This document shows, in pieces, positions 8,939-14,417 of a DNA stretch of 31,137 nt. This DNA is from Nitrospirota bacterium (GTDB lineage: Bacteria > Nitrospirota > Thermodesulfovibrionia > JACRGW01): positions 1 through 31,137 of the forward strand of contig JACRGW010000030.1 of NCBI GenBank assembly GCA_016212195.1, read 5' to 3'. Each line of letters starts with the position of its first letter. Positions within the stretch are counted from its first letter, which is position 1. The notes below the pieces were generated by a model, which saw nothing but the letters and a program-made list of their open reading frames with translations, searched no databases and had not been told where the DNA came from. The position numbers and the translations under genes are program-made.

Positions 8939-9283
8939 CTAAAAGATCATAGTTGAGTGTGATTTCTTTATGATATTCCTTATATCATCCTTTCCTATAG
9001 CCTTTACACCTTCTCTGAAGTCTTCTTCCTTAAGCCCCCTCGATATCATAGAATCCCTGTCGACCAATATTTCTATATCCTCTACAAGACCGAGGGACTC
9101 TTCGAGGTTGCTGAATCCTGTCTCACCCATATCTTGAGCCTTTTTTGCGAGATATATCCCTCCGTCGATCAATAAAAGGATAGCCCTGAAATCATCTCCT
9201 GCGCCAAGTGTATGTCTTACTGCTTCGGCTGCATTTATAAGACCATAGGGTGGCTTTCTTGAGATTATTGTTACTGTATCCAT
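8939..9283 (-). CDS. DsrF/TusC-like sulfur relay subunit
   Basis: 114-residue DsrE-fold protein resembling TusC/DsrF: VTIISRKPPYGLINAAEAVRH start, DFRAILLLIDGGIYLA strand, and VEDIEILVDRDSMISRGLKEEDF, the place where TusC has its CAASLRERGL segment. It has no cysteine at all, so it would be a structural partner, not a carrier. AGGAGGGT precedes the ATG. It sits between the selenocysteine TusD-like gene and the TusB-like gene, the D-C-B order of tusDCB/dsrEFH operons. Confidence 0.82.
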   Translation of the reverse strand: MDTVTIISRKPPYGLINAAEAVRHTLGAGDDFRAILLLIDGGIYLAKKAQDMGETGFSNLEESLGLVEDIEILVDRDSMISRGLKEEDFREGVKAIGKDDIRNIIKKSHSTMIF

Positions 9284-9295
9284 AAACCCTCCTGA

Positions 9296-9385
9296 AATTT
9301 GATTACACAGATTTTAAAATACGATTACACGGATTAAATAATTTTCATCTGTGTAATCTGGTTCGTAATTGGTGTAATCTGTGAT
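9296..9385. repeat. GATTACAC/GTGTAATC inverted-repeat cluster
   Basis: GATTACAC occurs at 9301-9308 and 9323-9330, and its complement GTGTAATC at 9351-9358 and 9372-9379. The first and third form a 12-bp perfect inverted pair (9301-9312 with 9347-9358). It fills the 104-base gap between the TusD-like and TusC-like genes. The block resembles short dispersed intergenic repeats seen in other anaerobic bacterial genomes. In the mRNA it could form a processing or stability hairpin. Confidence 0.75.
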
Positions 9386-9387
9386 AT

Positions 9388-9741
9388 CTAACCAAGATTC
9401 AACCATATATCTGTTTCCTTCATCGTTTTATACACTCCTTTAAGAGAGCCCACTTCTGCCCCTTCCATATAGTCATCTTTCGCTGCACGACGAAAGTTCA
9501 GACAACCGCCTCAAAGGTCAACCCGCAGTCCCTTTTTTATCAGCTCAGAAAATCTTTCCTCTGCATTCGGGATGCCCTTTGCCTTCTGACCTTTAAGAAA
9601 ATTATAGACGCCATCCCCTGAGGCAATGAGGTTAACTCTATAGTTCTTTTCTAAGGCGGCTTCCGATAGCTTGATAGCTGTATAGGTATGCTCGCTTTCG
9701 TAAGGGGAAGCGGATAAAAATAAGGTAATTGTCTTGGACAT
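9388..9741 (-). CDS. TusD/DsrE-like sulfur carrier, probable selenoprotein (UGA at codon 77)
   Basis: 117 codons when the TGA at 9511-9513 is read as selenocysteine. The first 76 residues are a DsrE-fold start (KTITLFLSASPYESEHTYTA). After the TGA the same frame gives GGCLNFRRAAKDDYMEGAEV and then GSLKGVYKTMKETDIWLNLG before TAG, matching the DsrE family C-terminus (C-x-x-C, then EGA-x-x-GSL). Codon 77 aligns with TusD/DsrE Cys78, the persulfide-bearing residue, and forms a Sec-Gly-Gly-Cys pair with Cys80. Full length fits the family (about 115-130); the TGA-truncated form would lose the active site. GGGAGG lies just before the ATG. First structural gene after the repressor, in D-C-B order with the next two. 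DsrE-like selenoproteins have been reported in other bacteria. Without Sec machinery it would be a pseudogene. Confidence 0.85.
9477..9510 (-). promoter_or_regulatory. Candidate bacterial SECIS element of the TusD-like gene
   Basis: Directly 3' of the TGA on the minus strand, 14 unpaired bases are followed by a perfect 6-bp stem CTTTCG (9496-9491)/CGAAAG (9482-9477). The 8-base loop TCGTGCAG can close by a T-G pair to CGTGCA. A G in the first two loop bases and a loop starting about 20 bases after UGA fit the bacterial SECIS pattern. Judged by eye only. Confidence 0.65.
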
Positions 9742-9797
9742 AAATCCTCCCTTCTTTGGTTAGAATAAAATTCTTTTTGGCTCTACCACTGACGCAA

Positions 9798-10136
9798 CTA
9801 CTTACTCCTTCCTTTTCCTAAAGTGTATCCCTTCTTTGTTACAGGACAACATTCAGGAGCCGGTAGGTCTTTAGTATAATTCTTTTTCAGTGCCTTCAGA
9901 ATCTCGGGAACCATCGGGTCTTTAAGAAAATAGCACCTGAGTCTTCCATCCATATAATAATCTACTGCCCTGCTGTGCCTTAGAAGGGTGAGGTGCTGGG
10001 ATATATTCGCCTGCCTTACCTCCAGAAATTCTTCGATATCCCTAACACATTTTACGCCACGGCTGAGTTCCTCAAGAATCTTGATCCTCGTTGGATGGGA
10101 GATAATCTTTAATAATTCTATTCTTTTATTATTCAT
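9798..10136 (-). CDS. ArsR-family repressor, SqrR/BigR-like persulfide sensor
   Basis: 112-residue winged-helix repressor: KIISHPTRIKILEEL, recognition helix VRQANISQHLTLLRHSRAV, wing YYMDGRLRCYFL. Cysteines are Cys30 (GVKCVRDI), Cys68, Cys96 and Cys97. Cys30 to Cys96 is 66 residues, the same spacing as the persulfide-sensing pairs of SqrR (41/107) and BigR (42/108). Metal sensing through the C-terminal ECC remains an alternative. The frame is open to 10163, but I place the start at 10136: the promoter -10 box lies at 10154-10159, so an upstream start would precede transcription. No Shine-Dalgarno is present and the leader would be only about ten bases, so translation may be nearly leaderless. 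It is the first gene of the sulfur operon, 56 bases before the TusD-like gene. Confidence 0.85.
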   Translation of the reverse strand: MNNKRIELLKIISHPTRIKILEELSRGVKCVRDIEEFLEVRQANISQHLTLLRHSRAVDYYMDGRLRCYFLKDPMVPEILKALKKNYTKDLPAPECCPVTKKGYTLGKGRSK

Positions 10137-10156
10137 ATATTCTAATATTTGAATAT
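10137..10156. promoter_or_regulatory. SqrR-type operator, ATTC-N8-GAAT palindrome
   Basis: ATATTC-TAATATTT-GAATAT, a perfect 6-bp inverted repeat with an 8-base spacer, abutting the repressor ATG and overlapping its -10 box. It is an exact match to the ATTC-N8-GAAT site described for Rhodobacter SqrR. Binding here would block RNA polymerase, giving autoregulation of the whole operon. Confidence 0.72.
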
Positions 10157-10182
10157 ATACCATAAATCATAATATCTGTCAA
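10154..10182 (-). promoter_or_regulatory. Promoter of the sulfur operon
   Basis: On the minus strand, TTGACA (10182-10177), a 17-base spacer, then TATATA (10159-10154). A near-consensus sigma70-type promoter. Predicted transcription start near 10147, inside the palindrome and about ten bases before the repressor ATG. Confidence 0.75.
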
Positions 10183-10296
10183 GTAAAGATTAAGATATAT
10201 ACAATATAATTGTATACCCCTTAAATGTTTTATTGCAACGAAGATCTTTTATCAGATAAAAGGTTGTATAAATGGGTTTTATTTAAAACAAAAATC

Positions 10297-10326
10297 TTGA
10301 CAAAAATAAAAACCTGTGCTTAGATT
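10297..10326 (+). promoter_or_regulatory. Probable promoter of gcvH-lpdA
   Basis: TTGACA (10297-10302), an 18-base spacer and TAGATT (10321-10326), about 95 bases before the gcvH ATG. It is divergent from the sulfur operon promoter; the 283-base gap between the two start codons is AT-rich and holds no gene. A shorter AT-rich palindromic stretch (TATACAATATAATTGTATAC, about 10197-10216) lies between them. Confidence 0.5.
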
Positions 10327-10419
10327 CTTTCGACTTATCGAAACCCCCCTTAATATCTGGTGGGAGATTAAAAGATCCAAAGCAAATCATGGAGAAACCA
10401 AAACAATCAGGAGGTTGCA

Positions 10420-10806
10420 ATGAATCCAGAAGACCTTAAGTATCATAAAGAACACTGCTGGGTAAAGGTTTCAGGTAAGAGGGCGACTATAGGTATTACG
10501 GATCATGCACAGGAATCCCTCGGGGATATAGTCTATATTGATCTGCCTGAGCTGGACACAGAGGTTGAGGCCAACGGAGAACTTGGCGAGATAGAATCCA
10601 CAAAGGCTACCGCTCCTGTTATCAGCCCTGTAAGCGGAATGGTTGTAGAGGTGAATGAGGAGTTGACAGATTCACCTGAAATAATTAATGAAGACCCTTA
10701 TGGAAAGGGGTGGATTGCCGTAATAGAGATAGATGACCCTTCAGAGGTTGAGGAACTTATGGATGCGAAGAGTTATGAGAATCTCGTAAGGGAAGAATCT
10801 AAATGA
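10420..10806 (+). CDS. gcvH: Glycine cleavage system H-like lipoyl protein
   Basis: 128-residue lipoyl-carrier of the GcvH family. The lipoylated residue is Lys62 in GEIESTKATAPVISPVSG. The flanking GITDHAQESLGDIVYIDLP and the NEDPYGKGWIAVIEI tail are typical GcvH. In the glycine cleavage system it shuttles aminomethyl and reducing equivalents between P, T and L proteins. GGAGG precedes the ATG. Its ATGA stop overlaps lpdA. No gcvT or gcvP is present here. Next to a sulfur operon, it could instead be an LbpA-type lipoate protein as used by sHdr sulfur oxidation, but no hdr genes are in the window. Confidence 0.92.
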   Translation: MNPEDLKYHKEHCWVKVSGKRATIGITDHAQESLGDIVYIDLPELDTEVEANGELGEIESTKATAPVISPVSGMVVEVNEELTDSPEIINEDPYGKGWIAVIEIDDPSEVEELMDAKSYENLVREESK

Positions 10807-12191
10807 AAATAGTAGTTGTTGGGGCTGGACCTGGAGGATATGTATCTGCAATAAGGGCAGCACAGTTAGGGGCAAAGGTTACTATTATTGAGGATACAGA
10901 AGTCGGGGGCACATGTCTTAACAGGGGATGTATCCCTACCAAGGCGATAATTGCGTCCACAGATGTTCTGGATAAGATACGGGATGCCGAGGAGTTTGGC
11001 TTTGAGATCAAAGGGGATATATCCTTCAGTCTCAAAAAGATAATGGAGAGAAAAGAGAAGGTAGTCAATACACTTGTGAAGGGTATAAAGGGTCTCTTTA
11101 AAGGCCTCGGAATAGAACTATTAGAGGGGAAGGGAAGGCTTTTCAGCCCAGGGAAGGTAAAGGCAACTCTGAAGGATGGCACTGATAAAGAGGTAGATGC
11201 AGATAAGATTATTATAGCTACAGGATCGAGACCATTGAATATACCTGCATTTCCTTTTGATGGTGAGAGGATCCTTTCGAGTGATGATGTGCTTAAGATA
11301 AAAGAGGTACCGAAGAGCCTCATCATAATAGGTGCAGGTGTAATAGGTTGTGAGTTTGCTAATATCTTCAGAAGCCTTGATACAGAAATAACGATAGTTG
11401 AGATGATGCCCCATGCGGTATCAACTGAAGATGAAGAGATTTCAGAGATACTCGGGAAGGAGCTTAAAAAGAGGAAGATAAAGCTCATCCTTAATACGAA
11501 GGTAGAAAAGGTTATAAAAGAGAATGGTGGTGTTGTTGTTACACTTACAGATGGTTCGGAGATTCGCGCTGAGAAGATGCTTGTATCTATAGGAAGGGCT
11601 TTTAATACAGAGGGAATTGGACTCGAAGAAGTTGGAATAAATAAAGGCAGAAGAGGTGAAATACTTGTTAATGATATGATGGAAACCAATATCCCTGGGA
11701 TATACGCCATAGGAGATGTAGTTGGTGGTATAATGCTCGCACATGTTGCCTCCACAGAGGGGATGGTTGCAGTTGAGAACGCACTCGGGGGAAATAGGGT
11801 TATGGATTATAGGGTTGTCCCTTCAGGGATTTTCACGAGTCCTGAGATAGGAAGCGTTGGCCTAAGAGAGAAGGATACATCCGAGAAAGGTTATAATATA
11901 AATATAGGACGTTTTCCCTTCCGCGCCCTTGGCAAGGCACATGCATCAGGAGAGATAACAGGTATGGTTAAGATCATAGCCGATGCCAAAGATGATAAAG
12001 TTTTAGGTGTCCATATTATCGGTCCACATGCTACAGACCTTATCCATGAAGCAGCCTTAGCAATGAAGATGGGCACTACTGCCAGAGACATTGCCCATAC
12101 TGTCCATGCCCACCCGACATTCTCAGAGGCGATAATGGAGGCCTCAGAGGATGTACACGGAATGGCGATACATATACCCAAGAAGTCCTGA
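10803..12191 (+). CDS. lpdA: Dihydrolipoyl dehydrogenase
   Basis: 462-residue FAD/NAD flavoenzyme that reoxidises dihydrolipoyl groups, here presumably on the adjacent GcvH-like protein. FAD motif GAGPGGYVSAIRAAQLG (7-23); redox disulfide Cys38/Cys43 in GGTCLNRGCIPTKA; NAD motif GAGVIGCEFANIF; second FAD motif IPGIYAIGDVVGG; catalytic His437 and Glu442 in HAHPTFSEA. Length is normal. The start overlaps the gcvH stop by 4 bases (ATGA), so the two are translationally coupled. Confidence 0.96.
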   Translation: MKIVVVGAGPGGYVSAIRAAQLGAKVTIIEDTEVGGTCLNRGCIPTKAIIASTDVLDKIRDAEEFGFEIKGDISFSLKKIMERKEKVVNTLVKGIKGLFKGLGIELLEGKGRLFSPGKVKATLKDGTDKEVDADKIIIATGSRPLNIPAFPFDGERILSSDDVLKIKEVPKSLIIIGAGVIGCEFANIFRSLDTEITIVEMMPHAVSTEDEEISEILGKELKKRKIKLILNTKVEKVIKENGGVVVTLTDGSEIRAEKMLVSIGRAFNTEGIGLEEVGINKGRRGEILVNDMMETNIPGIYAIGDVVGGIMLAHVASTEGMVAVENALGGNRVMDYRVVPSGIFTSPEIGSVGLREKDTSEKGYNINIGRFPFRALGKAHASGEITGMVKIIADAKDDKVLGVHIIGPHATDLIHEAALAMKMGTTARDIAHTVHAHPTFSEAIMEASEDVHGMAIHIPKKS

Positions 12192-12205
12192 GGCAGTAAC
12201 GTTTC

Positions 12206-12271
12206 TGGATATGCGATGTTGCGGTAGCAATATGTGTGTAGCGACCAAAGAGAGCGGAACCGAATATCCAG
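12206..12271. repeat. Long-range inverted repeat after lpdA
   Basis: CTGGATAT (12206-12213) and ATATCCAG (12264-12271) form an 8-bp stem around 50 bases that themselves hold short GC-rich pairs. There is no T-run, so it is not a classic terminator. It marks the boundary between lpdA and the accessory region. Confidence 0.45.
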
Positions 12272-12294
12272 TGTTATTGGATGTTGTAGACATT

Positions 12295-12720
12295 TTACGA
12301 TCTTATCCCCTTTTCCTTGTAACATTCTCCTATATAATCGTTAATTTCATCAAAATAACTGCCATTACGCCGCAAGGCATTGGTTACCAAAGAGAAATAT
12401 TCTTTAATTTGTTTTTCATCATTCGGCTTTTCTGCATTTAACTGCTTATTTTTAATCATTTCTGGTATACGATTGAGCCGATCTGCTTCTTCGTCAGATA
12501 CAAAGCAATCTAACATCGAATATGTTGCAGCTAAATTTTGCCCAATATCCTTTGGAAAACGCCCCAGATCATTAATAATGGCAGCTATATAAACATAGAA
12601 GGCATACCGAATTTTTGCTTTTGAACATGGCAGAGTCGATTGCTTTCTAAAGAGGCCCTTATTATTTACTATTGATTCGCCATACTTATTAATAATTTTT
12701 TCTGCTTGATATTTATTCAT
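12295..12720 (-). CDS. Unrecognised 141-residue protein of the accessory island
   Basis: I do not recognise this family. The protein is soluble, lysine/asparagine-rich and looks largely helical (AFYVYIAAIINDLGRF, EEADRLNRIPEMIKNKQ, QIKEYFSLVTNAL), with two cysteines before a charged C-terminus. No membrane segment or signal peptide. The frame is open over its whole length and codon use is more AT-rich and less AGG-biased than the core genes. It lies alone between structured repeats and no clear Shine-Dalgarno precedes the ATG. Such short orphan genes between hairpins are common in mobile cassettes. Confidence 0.6.
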   Translation of the reverse strand: MNKYQAEKIINKYGESIVNNKGLFRKQSTLPCSKAKIRYAFYVYIAAIINDLGRFPKDIGQNLAATYSMLDCFVSDEEADRLNRIPEMIKNKQLNAEKPNDEKQIKEYFSLVTNALRRNGSYFDEINDYIGECYKEKGIRS

Positions 12721-12743
12721 ATTTGGTTCTTCAAATATCTACA

Positions 12744-12784
12744 ATTTCCGATAAGCAGTCGAGGCGAAGCCGATGACTGCTTAT
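12744..12784. repeat. Strong hairpin, 12-bp stem
   Basis: CGATAAGCAGTC and GACTGCTTATCG pair perfectly around a 14-base centre that includes a GGC/GCC mini-stem. It sits just upstream of the 141-residue gene. Palindromes of this form occur as dispersed REP-like or transposon-end elements. No T-run on either side. Confidence 0.7.
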
Positions 12785-12790
12785 CGTTCA

Positions 12791-12840
12791 AGGCTAAAAG
12801 AAGTGCAAAGCATTTGCCAATTGTTCTTTTCTCTTTTAGC
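12791..12840. repeat. GGCTAAAAGA / TCTTTTAGCC inverted repeat
   Basis: A 10-bp perfect inverted repeat about 30 bases apart (arms near 12792-12801 and 12831-12840). The right arm contains the stop codon of the 55-residue gene on the minus strand. The hairpin could serve as its transcript end, though a clean T-run is missing. Confidence 0.6.
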
Positions 12841-13003
12841 CTGCTGTTAGCGGAAGTTTTCGCCGCTTTTTTATTTTAATTTCTGGAAATTCTTTTTCAA
12901 GCAGGTCAATTTTTTCCCTTACAGAGAGTTTAGAAAAGTCTTTTGAAAGTTTTTCTCTTATTTCTCTCATCATTTTTACTGAATCAAATCTTTTAGTCTT
13001 CAT
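12836..13003 (-). CDS. Short basic protein overlapping the PIN gene (candidate antitoxin)
   Basis: 55 codons: MKTKRFDSVKMMREIREKLS, then KDFSKLSVREKIDLLEKEF and a basic tail ending KKRRKLPLTAG. Its ATG lies inside the end of the PIN gene (11-base overlap), and GGAGGT sits just before it, so translation is well supported. The mostly helical, highly charged, short form and overlap with a PIN toxin suit a VapB-like antitoxin, here placed after the toxin. No known antitoxin domain is recognised. The last codons come from an 18-base sequence repeated in inverted orientation at 13502-13519. Confidence 0.7.
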   Translation of the reverse strand: MKTKRFDSVKMMREIREKLSKDFSKLSVREKIDLLEKEFPEIKIKKRRKLPLTAG

Positions 13004-13519
13004 TGATTACCTCCATAGGGCTCCTAATTTCAATCAGTTGATACCCCTCTTTTAGATTAACAGAATTAAACCCACGAATTTTAAGGACATTCACAATATG
13101 TTTGAAATTCCAGCTTACTACGATATCAACCTTCTCAACAGTAGCAATAGCAATATGCTCCGCATCCAAAAGATGATTCGGTGAAATTACCCCATCTTCA
13201 ATATATTTTTGAGCCAATCCTTCCGCTTCTTCTGTTAATCCCACAAATTCAATGCATTCTTTTGGGATTTCATCAAATTTCTTTCTTACATTTTCAGGTG
13301 CCTCCTTTAGTTCTTTTAGAGTTAAATTTGAAACTATAGCAATCTTCTTGCCCAGGATGAAATCATTTAACAATAAATTGGAATATTTTCCGAATTCATC
13401 ATCAAAGCAGCCACCTATCACTGATGTATCTATGTAAACTCTAAATTTCAACATTGCCCATGCCTATCTTTTATTTTATCATATCTATCATAATTTTGAA
13501 TGCGAAAATTTCCGCTAAC
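12846..13519. repeat. 18-bp inverted repeats flanking the PIN module
   Basis: The 18-mer at 12846-12863 and the one at 13502-13519 are inverted copies with 17 of 18 bases matching (core GCGAAAA-TTCCGCTAAC). They enclose the PIN gene and its partner as a 674-bp unit. No transposase lies inside. This may be a small mobile or recombination-prone unit, or chance reuse of a repeat. Confidence 0.6.
12993..13454 (-). CDS. PIN-domain ribonuclease, VapC-like toxin
   Basis: 153-residue PIN protein of the type starting IDTSVIGG. Acidic metal-binding residues are visible: Asp9 (YIDTSVIGG), Glu48 (LTLKELKE) and Asp97 (NHLLDAEHIAIA), with Asn116 in the SWNFKHIVN motif typical of this subgroup. PIN toxins cleave tRNA or other RNA. 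It overlaps the next gene by 11 bases, forming a two-gene module. No clear Shine-Dalgarno; the ATG is fixed by the family start. A possible TTCGCA-N17-TATGAT promoter lies upstream. Confidence 0.85.
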   Translation of the reverse strand: MLKFRVYIDTSVIGGCFDDEFGKYSNLLLNDFILGKKIAIVSNLTLKELKEAPENVRKKFDEIPKECIEFVGLTEEAEGLAQKYIEDGVISPNHLLDAEHIAIATVEKVDIVVSWNFKHIVNVLKIRGFNSVNLKEGYQLIEIRSPMEVINED

Positions 13520-13526
13520 TACTTCA

Positions 13527-13547
13527 TATACGCAACTATTGCGTATA
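13527..13547. repeat. Perfect hairpin TATACGCAA-cta-TTGCGTATA
   Basis: A 9-bp perfect stem with a 3-base loop, 8 bases outside the right 18-bp inverted repeat. Strong structure of this type is seen at ends of IS200/IS605-like elements and in REP sequences. No transposase is adjacent, so it stays unassigned. Confidence 0.65.
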
Positions 13548-13672
13548 CACCGCCAAAATGGAGGGATAGACGCAATGCAGATATATCAATTAACCCAGAA
13601 AATCCCTTCCTCCTAACAAATTTTGTCACCTCTCACCCCCTTCTTGATTCTAATTCTTTCACCCCCACCCTC

Positions 13673-13697
13673 ACCCTCCCCCGTCGATGGGGAGGGT
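13673..13697. repeat. ACCCTCCCC/GGGGAGGGT dispersed hairpin repeat
   Basis: A 9-bp perfect stem with a 7-base loop, preceded by CACCC/CACCCT units. It is a GC-rich block in AT-rich DNA, resembling a dispersed repeat family of environmental genomes, and interrupts the integrase remnant at its 3' end. The 13455-14183 interval holds this repeat, the remnant, a second GC-rich repeat and a promoter, but no intact gene. Confidence 0.65.
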
Positions 13698-13707
13698 AGG
13701 GATGGGT

Positions 13708-13959
13708 AGTTCCATCAGTATTTGGGAAACTCCGGTATTTCTTATCAGGATGCCATCTGTGGTCAGGGATGGTTTTTATCTTTACAATACGGGCGGGATC
13801 ATAAGAGGAGGTCAACAGTAACCTTCCAGATAGGTCTTTGCTGATAGTTACTACAGCCATAACGAACCTCGCTGTGGGGCAGGAAAAAGGTTTCTTAATT
13901 AGCCCGATTATATCGAAACTCCCATTAATGTCAAGGCTTTTCTTGAAACCACTCCTGTC
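13708..13959 (-). pseudogene. Tyrosine recombinase/integrase N-terminal remnant
   Basis: The minus-strand frame encodes ISKDLSGRLLLTSSYDPARI then VKIKTIPDHRWHPDKKYRSF, which resembles the N-terminal region of XerC/D-like integrases (K-x-IPG-RRW-x-PEKK-x-W). About 84 residues survive. The frame then runs into the ACCCTCCCC repeat at one end and the AACCCCGC repeat at the other, so both the start and the whole catalytic domain are missing. It suggests the island came through site-specific recombination and later decayed. Family recognition is from memory of the motif only. Confidence 0.55.
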
Positions 13960-13966
13960 TCTTTTT

Positions 13967-14046
13967 ACCCCGCACCACAGAAAGCCACGGCTGTTAACCC
14001 CGCACTTTTTCAAAAGAGAGGGGTAAAGCCGTGGTGCGGGGTTAAC
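13967..14046. repeat. AACCCCGC-type GC-rich repeat with 13-bp inverted arms
   Basis: GTTAACCCCGCAC (13993-14005) is perfectly inverted at 14034-14046, and a further ACCCCGCACCAC copy lies at 13967-13978. The 19-mer at 14025-14043 (read on minus) recurs with one mismatch at 27994-28012, so this belongs to a family within the genome. Confidence 0.75.
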
Positions 14047-14116
14047 TTATAAAAACCCATCCTCAGCAACATTCTTTCCATAGAAGATAAGGGTTAGGGA
14101 ACTCAAAGATTTTAGA

Positions 14117-14145
14117 TTGACAAATTATTTATTTTGGATTACTAT
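14117..14145 (+). promoter_or_regulatory. Promoter of the AbrB-PIN toxin-antitoxin pair
   Basis: TTGACA (14117-14122), 17-base spacer, TACTAT (14140-14145), giving a start near 14152, about 30 bases before the antitoxin ATG. ACTATT at 14141-14146 is inverted as AATAGT at 14159-14164 and 14168-14173, a plausible operator for autoregulation by the antitoxin. Confidence 0.68.
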
Positions 14146-14183
14146 TTAAAAAAGTAGGAATAGTTAGAATAGTAGGAGGAATT

Positions 14184-14417
14184 ATGCAGGCAATAAAGGT
14201 TTTACCAAAAGGACAGATAACGCTCCCTAAAAAGGTGCGTAAAAAATTTGGTATAAGGCCGGGGGACTCCCTTATCATTGAAGAAGATAGAGAGAAAATA
14301 GTTTTAAAAAAGGGCAAGACTATTTATGACTATATTGGCTTTCTCCCCAAATCTAAGATACCGATAGAAGAAATGATTGAAAAATCCGTAGAGGAGGCAG
14401 TTAAAGAGCGTGTATAA
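14184..14417 (+). CDS. AbrB/MazE-type antitoxin (VapB-like)
   Basis: 77 residues with the SpoVT/AbrB swapped-hairpin DNA-binding fold: IKVLPKGQITLPKKVRKKFG then IRPGDSLIIEEDREKIVLKK. The remaining charged helix (IEEMIEKSVEEAVKERV) would wrap the toxin. Strong ribosome binding site AGGAGG before the ATG. Its end overlaps the PIN gene start by 8 bases, the classic antitoxin-first order. Confidence 0.9.
   Translation: MQAIKVLPKGQITLPKKVRKKFGIRPGDSLIIEEDREKIVLKKGKTIYDYIGFLPKSKIPIEEMIEKSVEEAVKERV

Noticed and set aside
10799..11755. Long open frame on the minus strand across lpdA
   Set aside because: It is antisense to a clear dihydrolipoyl dehydrogenase, its translation is Ser/Pro/Ile-rich low complexity with no motifs, and it has no start signals. 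It is a shadow of codon bias.
12728..12863. Integron attC-like site
   Set aside because: CGCTAAC and a 10-bp stem suggest one half of an attC, but the matching GTTRRRY core at the other end is missing and no integron integrase is present. The fit is too weak.
12849..12876. Rho-independent terminator on the plus strand
   Set aside because: AGCGG/CCGCT followed by a T-run looks like one, but it lies inside a minus-strand coding region and no plus-strand gene ends nearby; lpdA ends about 650 bases before.
13633..14013. Intact 126-residue protein
   Set aside because: Both ends of this frame are translated repeat sequence; only the middle resembles an integrase, so it is treated as a remnant.
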